A DNA stretch of 64,000 bases, from positions 216,547 to 280,546 of the forward strand of contig JAVXUO010000098.1 of NCBI GenBank assembly GCA_033065855.1. The letters are read 5' to 3'. Position 1 is the first letter of the stretch. The number at the start of each line of letters is the position of its first letter. Source of the stretch: Escallonia rubra. Its lineage: Eukaryota > Streptophyta > Magnoliopsida > Escalloniales > Escalloniaceae. A program made the position numbers and the translations under genes. The notes beneath the pieces were generated by a model. The model searched no databases. It saw nothing but the letters and a program-made list of their open reading frames with translations, and was not told the origin of the DNA. Shown here one piece after another: positions 45,710 to 58,502 of the stretch.

Positions 45710-48311
45710 AGTAAGAAGTGAATCAATTTATTTTACCTTAATTTTCGGTAGGATTATATATAGTTATCAGAATAATATATTTAAGAAATGAGCCAAGAGA
45801 TTACGTGAACGTATGGCCGGCAAAGAAATTAAAATAGAACACCAATTCGACGCTTAGATTGTGGGGGCATCATTTGGATGAGTTAAATTTATTCAGTCTT
45901 TGCGGTAGTTTAACACATACATACGAAGATATCACTAAGAACACCCTTACATTAAAGCATTCAAACGTCAGACTTTCCTTGGTTGATTTCTGTAGATTGC
46001 TCTGTATTATATTTGTACCAAGTAAAAACTCATGGCCTCAGCATACAGCCGGCAGCACTAAAAATGGACAACAAATGAGCTATTTGTGCTTTCTGTTACA
46101 AGGCATGCTTACCCAAAGAGGCGATCTTGATTAGGTCATTTCTAAAATCCCTTTACTTTTACCTTGGAATCTTGAGACTCATGCTTGTATGGAAAATTGA
46201 TTATAAGCTAAACATCAGATTCTAACTAGGCCAGTTGAAGTTACTAGACTCGCAATAATATGTAGATGTTACTTTATGACCAATCAGGATTTTAATCTAT
46301 ATTGTAATTCCCGGTACCCATCTTTATCCTTAAATTTGATTTATTGTCATAAAGAAACAAAGGTAGTTGAACGCTCAGTAAATCACACATCATATGTGAT
46401 GCTACTCATTTTCACGCTGTTACTAGCTAGTATCATGTTGCTGAAATCTGCATTCAATTCAAGGAAAGATGGCGCTCGTTGTAACGATTTAGGTGCATAG
46501 CTTTATCATAGGGCAAGGCCTATATCACAAGGGGTCCAATCACAAATCTTCAACATCCTACGTACATAGATCATCACAATCTTCTCTTCTTATGCCTTAT
46601 CATCCGGGCTAAGACACAGTATCAACCTTAGTTACACATACCAAATATCTTCCTCTTATGTCACTAATGTTAATCAATACTAACAGTCCAACTGGATGAC
46701 TCGATTCAAGATTGCTTTTGGGTGCACTCTTGTGACAATGCGGCCATATAGTCAAACCTGGGCTTCTAACATTCGGCTCTGGTATTATCTGTCACAACCA
46801 TGACCTAACCAATGTCTTTCTTCAAAAAACTATCCAGATAGATATTTAAGAGTTCATGTTCACAGTCATAGGAGGTCAATCACAAATTCCCCCCGCGCCT
46901 CCAATACACGATATTACAATGTTGAGGGTCTTGTCTCTCCAAAATTTGCTATAATCGAAAAAAATCGCTTCTAAAGCCGGTGACACTTCGACAACTTTAT
47001 CCATAAAGTACTACACTAATTGTACAATTGTCATTATATGTTATTACAGATGCACCTACGCAAGAAAAACATTTTGTTGCTGCCAGGTCTCTGAACTGGA
47101 AATTCTTAACTGCCTCAAAAACATTTGGGGGTCCTTTCAAGATGTGGAATGCTAACTTTGGAGGTTGAGATTTGCGTAGAATGCTTGTGTTTGGAATAGA
47201 GTAGAGATTGTAGAATATTGTGGAATGTTAGAAAACACATTAATTATCAATTTTTAAAAGCCCCATAATTTTGCGGGAAAATGTTTATTAGTACAAGAAA
47301 ACATAGTATTGAGTTTCATCAGAGGGTCAAAGTCCAAATTGCCAAAGTAAGGTTTGAGAAGAACAAAAAGCTTCTGTTATCGGAAGCTTTGTGCTTATCT
47401 CTGAGTTGCTTTTTGGACTCACGTACTGAAGAAAATTGAAGGAAAAATAAACTTTATGCGCTTGATCGAGGCAAGGTGCGATTATATATTGACTCATTTT
47501 TGAACTATGGTGTGACCAAATTTGTAGCTCCAGCAAAAAAAGATATGTCAGAGTTGAATTAGAGGTTATTTGAAGTGTCTGCCTCAAATTCCTTCATTTA
47601 ATAAGTTGGTCTTTTGCTGCTTTCTTCATCAATGGCAATTAGTAAAGCCGAACCGTGTAATGTTGTAAGTACCTCTCTTACAATTTTGTTAGTAATATGT
47701 TTTCTATGGCATGTGAAATTAGAATAAAATTTATAAAAGTAATGCTTCTAAAATTGTAAATTGCTTTGACCCAAGACATGTATGTTTGATATCAAAACCA
47801 TCCTTCTTTCTTCTCTCTTTTCGGTTTTAGCTAGCTTGGGTTTATTAGTTTTATGTTTGATATGCGCCTATGGCTGTAGATTAATAAGATGTATACTGCT
47901 GTTGAGTATTTTGATTATGGATCCATTACTAATTAACCTTATAGTTTTTAATTAACAAATTGTAAACAAAAATGTAAATTTCAACTTCACGGGTTGTTAT
48001 AAATTTGTCCTTTCTACCTTCCTACCTCAAGAAAGACAAGGATTAGGTAGATCAGCGAAATAAAGTTCTCTTGCGCAGTAGGTAAATGAGATACCAATCT
48101 TTAAGTCTAACGAAGACAAAGCAAAAAAATGCTATGCACCAACTTTTGCCACTGCCTCGCGAGCAAAGATGTGGGCAGGTTATATCCTATATATATTTAA
48201 GGGTTTTAAATGGTCTTCGAGATGAGTGATTTGAAGTATACATTATTTTTAACTTGGAATGAATGACGGAACAAAGTTGCCCGGCTACAATTATTTTTTA
48301 AAGTCAGTAAT
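45710..48311. other. Intergenic region, no supported gene
   Basis: AT-rich, with only short unrelated ORFs. One point of interest is ATGGCAATTAGTAAAGCC at 47632 followed by GTAAGT, which could be a lone first exon; no continuation was found. An LTR junction is described separately. Confidence 0.4.
46480..46925 (-). mobile_element. Possible TRIM/LTR remnant
   Basis: TGTCACAACCATGACC (46790 on) is preceded by CGGCTCTGGTATTAT (46774-46788), a degenerate complement of the initiator-Met primer site. That is the layout of a minus-strand 5' LTR edge. TGTAACGATTTAGG at 46480 and the paired phrases GG(G)TC(C/A)ATCACAAAT near 46530 and 46875 suggest two short degenerate LTRs. Weak. Confidence 0.3.
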
Positions 48312-48587
48312 CAGTGGCGTAGCTGATGGGGGGCATCGGTGGGCCGGTGCCCACCTGCCATTTCAGGAATGTTTTTTAATACAGTGTATTTGACATCCAA
48401 TAATAAAAGTGTCCGCCTAAAAGTTTTAAAAATAATTTAAAGAGGTGTCTTGTTAATTATTTAATGTGCTAAAATTTTTAAATTTTTTAAAAAATAGTAT
48501 AAAAACTATCTTTTTAGCCAATTTAAATGCTAAATTTACACACAAATGTGGAAAGACCGAACACCATATAAATAAAGTGAACCATAA

Positions 48588-48990
48588 CACTACAAGAAAA
48601 ACCAGCTATGCCTACGGTATAGAACCGTAGGCATAGGTGCCGAGTACCGTAGGCATATGCTATGCCTACGGTACTATTCTGTAGGCGGAAATGGCGATGT
48701 CCTAGATCTATGCCTACGGGGTTGAATGTTATCCCTACGGTTATTCCGTAGCCTATATACCTATGCTGCGTATTAACCCACTTATAGCGACGGTTTTTGG
48801 AGGATTAGCCTACGGTATAACCGTAGGAATAAGTAAATGCGTACGGGCAATGGCTTACCCTATAGGTTTTATACCCACGGTACATTTAGGCTAAGGTTAA
48901 ACCATGGCCCTTTTTTTAAGTCTTTCCCTACGGTTTAAACCGTAGGGATTAATGCCCATAAAATAGAACACAAACCTTTACCTACAGTTT
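48588..48990. repeat. CACTA 3 subterminal palindromic repeats, left
   Basis: Repeated TATGCCTACGGTATAGAACC / GGTTTAAACCGTAGGGAT-type motifs in both orientations, many forming short hairpins. The right counterpart (53960-54261) has GCCAATTTATGC(T/C)(T/C)GGGAAAA triplets and ends with ATACCGTAG. Confidence 0.8.
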
Positions 48991-49202
48991 ATACCGTAGG
49001 TACATGTGCTATTTTTTTTCTTCTTCTTTTAATCGAATGTTGGATCTTGTTTTATCACAATAACCTGCAAATACAATTGAAATATCATAAACATGTTCTG
49101 CAACTGAAAGATTATAAAGATGTTTTCAATTGCATAAATAGTGCAATGTTATATAACAATAATTTGTGCACCAAATTCCATACAAAAGCGTCAATCTCAA
49201 TA

Positions 49203-49378
49203 CTTAATTTCAAAAGCTATCTCCATATCATAATCCTGTCCTAGCACTTAATTTCAAAAGCTATCTCCATATCATATTCCTGTCCTAGCACTTAATTTCA
49301 AAAGCTATCTCCATATCATATTCATGTCTTAGCACTTGATTTCAAAAGCTATCTCCATGTCATAATCCTGTCCAAGCT
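49203..49378. repeat. Four 44-bp tandem repeats
   Basis: Unit CTTAATTTCAAAAGCTATCT...CCTGTCCTAGCA at 49203, 49247, 49291 and 49335, nearly identical in the first three. Confidence 0.95.
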
Positions 49379-49399
49379 GGTACTATATACATCCACCCA

Positions 49400-52300
49400 C
49401 ATTAGTTCCGAACCACGAGCAACTCATGGGAACTAGTCCTCATTCGTAGGGCTTGCATCTTGCTCCTCGCCATCATAACCATCCTACGAAATGAAACAAA
49501 TCACATCAATGACTGAGAGGTTGTACCACATAATTGGAGTTATATTTTAAGTTAAGGAGATATATATTGTAATCATCTCTAATTAGCAAGCAAGGCATCG
49601 TCAACATTCAATCAACAAACCCTTCTACCTTTCCCCCTTTATATCTTCTTCTTCAAAGTCCAAACAAAAGAAGGAATGTGGCCACCACCCTTTATTCCAA
49701 TTCAATCTGCCCTTTCCAAGGCAAAATACAGAGTCCAAAACACTGGATTAGGCCTGAACACAGGCATGTAAGGCTGTGGAACTTTGAAGCCTCGAAAGGT
49801 TAATAGGCCATTCATGTATTTATTTAAATGCAATTGGGGGAGGATAACACATTGGCAAAAGGTTAAGCATGACACAACTCATGCTAAGCCTTTCATTTGT
49901 TTCTTACTGAAACTAAATCTGAGAAGAAGAGAGCGCACATCTTCCAACTCTCAATATTTTTGGAAAAAAGCACCCCAACCACCGCACAACCCCTGCTAGC
50001 TACACAACCAACTCACACACTGCATAATACCCACGCCACCACAAACATCTAGTAAAGTTTGAAGGAGCATATCCCAAGCTTTAAAGTATACTCAATCAAC
50101 GAATTGCAGAATCAAGAAGACAAAAACTACTATATAAGAGACTCAAGAATGTTGTAACACAATGTCTTATTATCAAAACTCGAGACTATATCCTACAAAA
50201 TGTAACAAAGCATCATTGATGACTGAGAGGTTGTATCAAAGACTGAGTTCAGTGTGTACTTCCAAAATGGGCAATTCTGATTGATGACCCACAAGTAAAA
50301 TAGAAAACTACATACAAACCAATAAAAAAATATAAACAAAAACATAGCAGAACAATTAGTGGTTGACGAATCACTATGAAAGGAGAGTCGCAAAAGAGTG
50401 AGAAAGGGAGAGAGAAAGAATGAGCTCAAGCAAAGAAAGGCACATGGGATCAGTTTATAAGCTGAACACAGCAGAAGTGTGAAAGACATGTGGAGAGGAG
50501 AAGATTCAACTATTTTCTTGATTTTTGCACTACAAAAACAAGCAGCAAAATGTATTTAAATATGACTACTATGTACATTGATGTGGTTACATCTCCTTAG
50601 AAACGTAGAAGTTGTAAAATAAAATTCAGAAGTTGTCCTCGACATCATTAATCTGTGATTTCACAACCATTTGAACTTCTTTCCATAGCCACTCAAGAGT
50701 TCAGGATCTTGTTGTTTTACAAGGTAAAGTTAAGGCTTCTTTCTTCCATTTCACACCATGTGTTCTATCTTAGCCTGCACAGAAAGCTATGGTTGAAAAG
50801 TTGCCCCAAATTACCACCCCATTAAACTCAAAAAAGCCATGAGAATTAAAAAAAAACAGCACAAATAAAGCCATTTTCCATACAGGAAGCCAATATAAGT
50901 ACTTGCCAAGCTCAGTAGCAGCATCTTGGTAGCTACTTTTCTTGCCTTGGCTACTCCCACAGAACACACAAATCCTCTTGAATTTTGATTACAGAGTAAT
51001 CTTGGCTACTCCCACGGGACACACAAAGTTACCTACTCTCTCAGGCACAAGTTTCTTTAGGCCAGCCCTTCAAGCTGATTTTGGTTTTACATTAATCTTT
51101 GCTTCATGATTCAATGTCCCATTGGATTTTTCCCACTTAATATGTATCACTTAATATGTAGCCTATTCTAGCTGGTACCAAGCATGAACACTAGCGAATC
51201 AAAGTCTGAAAGTACATCTCCTAACCAGCTGCTGTTCTTGCCAATCCATGCGAGATTTTAGTTGCTGGCCTCAAAATTACTGGAAAGCTTCTTGCCGTGT
51301 TTTTCATCACCCACTTTCTCCAATAGGCTTGGAGAAAGTGGAATTTTCTTAACCTTTGGACAGTCCCATGAGAAAAGAAAGGCCAATAGGATCATGTTAC
51401 TCTCCAAAAGGAAACAGACATGGCTGTATGGTACTCTCCAAAATTCTCATGGCTCCAACAAATTCATGTCATAGCAAAAATGTAAGCTTGCTGTCTTAGG
51501 TAATTGAAACAAAATAAGAGTAGCCTTCAGCGACAGTTTTAGTACTCATCATTATCTCCCCCCCCCCCCCCACCCCCATGCCTTATAGACCCCCAGTTAT
51601 GCACAATTCCACGTATCTGAAACCGCTGGCAAAAGGGTTTACCAGCCAGGGCTGACTTTCCATTCTTACTGAGAAGAAGATCTTCTTCGACAATCCCAGT
51701 ACTATGATGTAATGCTGAGAAAATTCCCATGTCAACAAAGGTTTCAAGGCAGAAACTGTAAATACTAATCATTTGTCACTGTAAATTCTATTTACAGTGA
51801 CATTGCTCTCAAAATTGGCACCTCATTTTTTCATTCATCTTCTTCTGGGAGCATCCACCGGATGATGATAGCTTCAAGTGCAATAGGCCAATGGAATTTC
51901 TCATAGCAAGTCACATTCTAGCTTTACCTGTCCATCTAAAATATTCAAAACTCTGTAGATTTCCTTCCTCTCCACATGTCTCACATCTTTAGCTATAAAC
52001 ACATGCATCCTCTGCCAATCACTGTTTGTTTACCTTTACCATCCAATGACAAGATATCATACATCAACCCTAAATGAAATAATGGACCCAGAAGTATATG
52101 GAAACTGTTCGGCAATCAAAAGCCTAGTACCTTTGTTCTCAAACAAGAACAGCATCAAGGTGTGCCAGATAATGCATTGGAAATGAGCTCTTTGAGCCAT
52201 TTGGCTACCAGAGGCATCACTATACCTGCCCTTTAGCAGTGGAGGGTTAAAATTGGGTGATCGACCAATCTAGACAGCCTATTAAGCTGCAGGGACTGTA

Positions 52301-52550
52301 ATGGTGTTCTTTTCACAGGATTTTGGTCCCATGAACTAATGTTGAGCTATTATTTTTTTCTTTTTTATAAGCCTCAACAGGCCAAAATTTGGTCTTTAAA
52401 CTGACATCATTCTGATACCTACATGATTCCAGCAACCTTAACCATCATTCTTTCTTTGTTTCACCACTATACTAGCTCTTGAACAACAAATCCTCAAATG
52501 TACCCAATTGAGCCCACAACCAGTACATTTATATCTTTAGGATTATACTT
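49400..52550. other. CACTA 3 interior without recognised genes
   Basis: No domain found in any frame. It includes a long C tract near 51561-51580. The sequence looks like introns or spacer. ORFs such as 51262-51474 and minus 51772-51539 lack support. Confidence 0.5.
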
Positions 52551-53099
52551 TCTATTGGTGAATCAGACGTAATAAGATCTAGAACATTCAGGAAATAACA
52601 AGTTCATTAAACATATAAGAAGTAACATTAAAACCTGTGCTTGAACCCTCTTCCGGTGTCGATGAACCCTCAACTTGTGAACCATAGGCCTCCGTCGATG
52701 AACCATCAGTGTGTGAATCTTGGTCTTCAGCCCGTGGTGTATCAGCCTCGGCCTGTAACTGTCGCCGTCCGGCCATGTGAAAAGAGTCACTATATGTATG
52801 CCAGACATTAATTAAGCACCAGATGATATTAATTTAAATATGCAATGCATGTGCAGCCTGAAATTAAACATTAATTAAGCACCATATGTAATGCATGTGC
52901 AGCTCATGCATTGACATTAGACATCAAATGAAAATATCTCTTCTAGCAGAATTTACGTGAGCATAAAAGAAAAAGAAACCCTTTGGTAGTTTTTTCATTG
53001 TCACAAAAAGGAAACTCTTTGTTCAACAATCGTGACAATAATTTAAATAAGCATGCAAATACATAAGATAATTGAGTATTAAACAGTCGTTCACTTATA

Positions 53100-53170
53100 T
53101 GTAGAGATTTAATCCTCGTATTCATCTTCATCTTCATCGACATCTTCATCTTCAGGTAATGGCCACTGCC
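53100..53170 (-). other. Acidic codon repeat in CACTA 3
   Basis: The minus strand has a GATGAAGATGAAGATGA-like run coding for alternating Asp/Glu, ending at a stop (ATTTAATCC side). Acidic tails are common in CACTA proteins. Possibly the end of an exon. Confidence 0.35.
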
Positions 53171-55269
53171 CTTACAACCTTTCACCATTACAAGACCACA
53201 TCTCAAAAATAAAATAGCTACATCTTCAGGTAATAATCATACATAGACAAAAATCAGTATGCAACGAGAACAAATCTTCTTGTCAAAGTCCTCACAATCC
53301 CAAGATACATCTTAAACTGAGCGATACCAACCCTGAAAATTTTATATTGGTTGTCATCTGTTGTTAAGACATTAACACCATCACTTTGATAAGCAGTCAA
53401 CCAGTCATTACTGGGACAAATTATTGGAAACTCCAAGTGAAGAATCAACTTAAAATATGCATGAAGATTACTAACTGAGACTGAAAGAACATCATCTGAA
53501 CCTGATTCACCTCAATAATACAAGCAACGTCTGAAGAAGACTCAAGCACCTGTCCTTTTGTATACCTTTTTTTTTGCTTATTCACGGGAACAGGACAATG
53601 CCATTTATGGTAACAATAATTACACACTCGATTTCGATCCACCTCCATCCGTTCTTGATTTTGATGTAGAACTCCCTCCACTCCATGACTACTATTGTCA
53701 CTCATTCCTTAACAAACAACCCTTCGCCTATTCTCTACCATGTTTTCAAGCACAAAGTTTTAGGATACATAATGATTATGAAAAGAAGATCGTCCAAATT
53801 GAGAGCAGAAGAAGATGCAGAATGATTATAAGAAGAAGATCATCAGAATGATTGTGAGTGATCGACAAAAGAACAGAGAAGAATGTCATACCTTGAAGTC
53901 TTCACGTACTGTGGCTGAGGCGATGATAGTAGACTTATGTTCCGATTAGGTTTTGCGTATACTCCAATTGCCGATTTATGCCCGGGAAAAACCAATTGCC
54001 AATTTATGCTTGGGAAAAACCAATTGTCAATTTATGCCTCGCGAAATTCTCCCGCCTGATAGTCGACCCCTGTTCCGACGATAAGCAGCCGTTGGCTTTG
54101 TCTGCGAGATTCACCCGCCTGATTGTCTACCCAACTCCCACGGTAAGCACCGTCGTGACTGCCCTCGGTGCAATATTAACCATAGGCATACATAACTTGT
54201 ACCTAGAGTTCCTTTTATACCGTAGCCCTTTTTCTCACCATAGAACAGTTTTGGTGTAGTGTAAAATAATCTGTTTTAATTCCCAATGCCATAAACAAAT
54301 TAAAAAGTCTTTCTTTTACGTTCCCAACTCCTTAGGCCACTACCGTCGTTTGTATACTGACTAACAAATTAAAAAAATCTGTTTCATTCCCAATGCCATT
54401 AACAAATTAATAAGCTCTCTCTCTCTCTCTCACAGACTTTCACACTCTTCCAAGCAATCGGACAATCGATCTGTTTCCACAATCGGCGACGGACAGCAAT
54501 CAGTCTCCGGCTCTCCGCTCCGCTACTGGAAATTGCCAAGCTTTCTCTCACGATCTTCCAAACTTTATCTCTCTCAGTCTCCGCTACTGGAAATCACCAA
54601 TCGGCAATTGACGACGGACAACGCCTCATCCTTTCTCGAGTTCATCGGCTGTCCCGTGGCCCTTGAAACTCAAAGAGTTGTCTGGTCAGTCGCTCATTCT
54701 CCGGTCACTGTCACTATGTTGGTCCCTCATGCCTCACGGCTCACAGCACAACGACAGTTGCCAATCGGCGACAATTTTGACATCAAAGTTAGAATGGTAA
54801 CATCCATCATCAATTATTCGGTTTTGATTGCGTTTTTTTAAATTCATTGAACAATTTATTTTCTCAATTCTCAGTTAGATTAGATTTTTATTTTAATTTC
54901 GAATTTGACATTTGGGAATTAGGCAAATATTGCCTCGTGGCATTTATAGTTTAGAATCTTTAGATTGGGTTTTTAGTTTTCTAGTTGGGATTTGATTGTG
55001 GCAATTATTGCCCAGTCGTGGTGGCCAGATAACCAGATTGCTGCCTGCTCAGTAATTGTGGCCTTTGTGGGATTTGTGTATTTGTGTATTTGAGAATTGA
55101 GAATTTTCTTTCAGATTGATAAAGTGGCATGTGTTGCTCGTGGTGGAAATAAAGAATTAAGTATTGGTAATTGCAATTGGGGATTGGGAATGGCCGGATG
55201 AACAAGTTGGAACTTGGAATATACTGCTCGAATTGGGAACTCTCAACCTGTGATTTTGTGAACCTGGAG

Positions 55270-55370
55270 AAGTGTTGCAAATTTGGAACATACTACTCAG
55301 TGCTAGACAAGTGTTGCAAATTTGGAACATACTACTTAGTGCTAGACAAGTTTTACAAATTTGGAACTCT
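55270..55370. repeat. 39-bp tandem repeat in the hAT element
   Basis: AAGTGTTGCAAATTTGGAAC...GTGCTAGAC at 55270 and 55309, with a partial third copy at 55348. Confidence 0.9.
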
Positions 55371-55715
55371 CAATCAATCAACCTGGACCATTCGAACTCA
55401 ATAGACAATATAAATTGTACTTAAATTTAATATTTCTAGTGCATAAATGTTTTGCAATTTCTATATCCCAGTGTATTGTTTGTATAACAATACAAACAAT
55501 AAACTATGAGCTTTTGACAAGAAAAAGTTGTTTTGGCTCGCCAACTTCTCGGCTTTTGACGAGAAAAAGTTGATTCAGCTCGCCAACTTCTATCCGGCCG
55601 ATTTTCAAGTATGAAACTCTTAACACTTAACTACGAGCTTGATACTTATGTCATGGATGTACGTGCTAACAATGAGTTCTCAAGTGTGAAAGGTATCACG
55701 GGTCTTGCGGAGAAA

Positions 55716-55977
55716 ATGGTTGATTTTTTGTTTTTTTGTATCCATTAGGTTACAAGCTTATAACTTTGACCTTAATTTTGCATGTCGCTACCGCAACTGT
55801 GGAAAGGGCGTTTTCCGCTTGAGCATTGTGAAGAACCGATTGCGCAATTCAATTGGAGATGAGTGTATGAATGATTGTATGATTACTTACGTCGAAAAAA
55901 AGTTGTTTGATGATATTCAAAATGATGTAATTATTAATCGCTTTCAGAAGATGCGACCTCGTCGTGATCAATTGTAA
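55716..55977 (+). pseudogene. hAT transposase C-terminal dimerisation domain, frameshifted
   Basis: Plus strand. One frame reads LHVATATVERAFSA then stops; the neighbouring frame (open to 55977) continues SIVKNRLRNSIGDECMNDCM, TYVEKKLFDDIQNDVIINRF and MRPRRDQL. Together these are the hATC region typical of plant zinc-finger (DUF4371-type) hAT transposases. The frameshift falls near 55815-55822. The stop is followed about 90 bp later by the element's terminus at 56068, as in intact hAT elements. N-terminal and catalytic parts are deleted. Confidence 0.85.
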
Positions 55978-57190
55978 AATTTCATGGCTCAAGTTTAATG
56001 TACAATTAATTTTTGTGATAATTTTTTCCTTGTGCCCACCTTGAATATTTATCCTGCCTCCGCCACTGTCTGTAATAACGAAGCTCATACAGCCATATTT
56101 AAGGGTTTTGTAACGGATCACTTCGGAAAAACTTCCAGAAAGATTTTATGGAATCACCATTTTGTTTTATTAAACAAAGGGAAGGAAAAATAAGAATAAT
56201 CCTATAAATGACTCTATAATGTCCAAATGACGATTAGCCTACCGAAAACCGGGAGATAAGTTTGGGGACTAAGTTGCGTGACAAGAAGGTGTTAGGCACC
56301 CACTACACCTTTTTGTCTCCACTTCATTACCATTGATATTTGGTCTTAAACATGCAACATGTAAAATGCAACAAAACTAACCCTAAATTTATTTTTAAAT
56401 TTTTGGCCTGTACTCGACTCAATGGTCGAATTACCTACATATCCAGCCGGACTAAACGGAATCAAAACCGTCGTAATTCGACGCTGGTCCTACGGGAAGT
56501 AATTTACATTTCGGTCATAAACTTAGACCTAGAAAAAGACCCTTTTGATTTATAATAGAAATGTGACTACGGGAATGTGAGACAATTCTATATGATTCTC
56601 TAAACTAGAAAGCTAATACAAATTATCTCGTGAAGTTGCTTGTCGGGCAGACTCAGAATCACTCTCCGAATGATCCACGATGTAAAGACTGAAAAGACTT
56701 TTTGAGCGAATATGAATCGCTAAAATTCTAGAGAGAGATAGCGTATCACTTCAGGGAGAATGATATACAAGCTCTAAAGAGAATAAGCTTCTGGATCTCT
56801 AAAAAGAAACAGCAAGGGCCTTATTTGTAGAGCTTTGAGATTTAGAACTAATATAATTTGCCTATGCCAATTTGCTAGCTGGAGGTAAGTCGGAATAAGT
56901 GATAATTGGAGACTCACAAAAGTCAACTAACCGGTCAGTTAGTCAAAAACCGATCGGTTCATCCCATAATTTTAAAATAATTTTTTCCTGAATTTCGAGG
57001 CACTATCTGACTCTAATTTCAATAATTATTTCTGATCTTGCAGATGAGATGTACCAGATTTAGGATTTATCATCTCTTAACCATATAAATCAAGGATTTA
57101 ATCTTTGCATCACGAGTAATTCATAGATTATTTTGTAAATTATATTGACAAACTAAATATAAATATAAATATTAAAATAAAATCTAGACT

Positions 57191-58502
57191 GAAACCAAAA
57201 AGATAACCCTATAGGGGGGGTGAATAGGATTTTAAGACTACTTTAAAAAATTAACAAGTAAATACTACAAACTTAGAGAATATATGAATAACACTTGAAA
57301 AGCTACAAACCACAAACCTCAAACACAATATCTCAAATAAGCAAACTAACCAATCTCAACACAAGTATAAAACGATAGTGTAAAGAGAGAATGGTTTAGA
57401 GATACTTGACAAGGAGATTTAAATGGTTCAGCTTGAAATACCCTCAAGCCTACGTCCACCCCTTCAAGGAAGTCCCTTGAAAAGCCCTAGAATCCACTAG
57501 TATGATCTTTCTTACGGGTCAAGATCGAACCTCTTACAATCCCTTGATGCTAAACTTACATCAAGAACAAGCTTTGACAATCCCAAAGCTCAAAAGCTTG
57601 ACAACCCCAAGTTTTAATACAAGAAAATTTAGATGAAGAATTGTGTACAAAGATTCACTCCCAAGAAGTAGATGTGTACAAGTTTAAGCTCTAGAACAAG
57701 AGAGATGAGTGTATGATGACTTATGGAAGTGTATATCTCTCAAATGTAAGCTCATAATAAATGCTCTCTTGAAATGGATGAGAAAACAATGAAAACCAAG
57801 AGAGATTGAACAATTGCTTTGATCTTTGAGTATATGCAAGATAAGAAGGCTTTGAATGAAATTGATGAATCAAAATTATGCCCAAGATGAGTATTTATAA
57901 GGTTGGGAATTAATATGACCATTTGGAGTTAGGTAGAGCATTAAATGCGCCAAACGGTAAACACAGTCGACTGTATTGTGCCATTGCAGTCGACTGTATT
58001 CCCAAAGTAGCCATTGGAAATTCAAAATTTCTAACTTGCAGTCGAATGTATTCCAATGCAGTCGACTGTAATAGGCTACTGGAAGTATTGCAGTTGACTA
58101 CATTAGAATGCAGTCGACTGTAATACCTCACTGCCCAACTTGCAGTCGACTGCATTCCTGAAAATGCAGTTTCCTTGTTTTCAAAGAATGAAAAACTTTT
58201 ATACATGCAAGGAAAACCTATGGTCAAGTTCTAGGTATACAGTCATCGATACGATCAACTCTCTATGTCTAGTCTACAAAGAAGGAAATAAAAGCATTGT
58301 AAAATTCAATCGACGAATTCCTTTTTTGATGCGTTCCGTTGAAAGTTTTTGAACGATTTGCTCGTCTAATTGTCCGTTTGCATGAGTATGAGATTTTTCC
58401 TATTGCTTCATCAACTCAATGCATGTTAGAAAATATAAACATCAATGTTAGTTATCATCAAAACCAAATATAATCCTAGCTTAAATAACCGCAGGGTTAA
58501 CA
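57191..58502 (-). mobile_element. Solo LTR, Ty1/copia (SIRE-like) type
   Basis: Minus strand TGTTAACCCTGCGG ... TTTGGTTTCA, 1,312 bp, with perfect 5-bp duplication TAGAC (57186-57190 and 58503-58507). A GGGGGGGTGAATAGG box near the left end and a CTACGTCCACCCC-type phrase resemble LTRs of large copia elements (family by recollection). There is no internal region, so it is a solo LTR. It carries a palindromic GCAGTCGACTGTA array. Confidence 0.9.
57960..58165. repeat. Seven spaced GCAGTCGACTG(T/C)A palindromes
   Basis: Perfect or near-perfect palindromes near 57964, 57986, 58040, 58058, 58089, 58110 and 58141, separated by 10-45 bp of unlike sequence. Inside the solo LTR. Confidence 0.9.

Larger units (their letters stand above)
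48588..54261. mobile_element. CACTA element 3, complete ends, no recognised transposase
   Basis: Starts CACTACAAGAAAAACC and ends GTTTTGGTGTAGTG, with target duplication TAA (48585-48587 and 54262-54264). 5,674 bp. Subterminal motifs differ from elements 1 and 2 (CCTACGGTATA / CCGTAGGCAT instead of TTTTAGCGACGG), so it is a different family. Short ORFs inside, such as minus 52776-52588 (TDGSSTEAYGSQVEGSSTPE) and minus 53705-53445 (a CNYCYHKWHC cluster), could be exons of its proteins but I do not recognise them. Confidence 0.85.
48312..56068 (+). mobile_element. hAT transposon (carrying a nested CACTA element)
   Basis: Left end CAGTGGCGTAGCTGATGG and, inverted, right end CAGTGGCGGAGGCAGGATA. 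Both are followed inward by GGTGCCCACC / GGTGGGCAC. Eight-bp flanks TCAGTAAT (48304-48311) and TCTGTAAT (56069-56076) match at 7 of 8. Removing CACTA 3 leaves about 2.1 kb with only the transposase C-terminus near the right end, so this is an internally deleted copy. Confidence 0.85.

Noticed and set aside
54533..54841. 102-codon ORF as a hAT protein start
   Set aside because: No zinc finger or transposase motifs; probably leader sequence of the hAT element.
57960..58165. CRISPR-like array (short repeats with unlike spacers)
   Set aside because: Plant nuclear context, spacers of unequal length, repeats inside an LTR and no cas genes.
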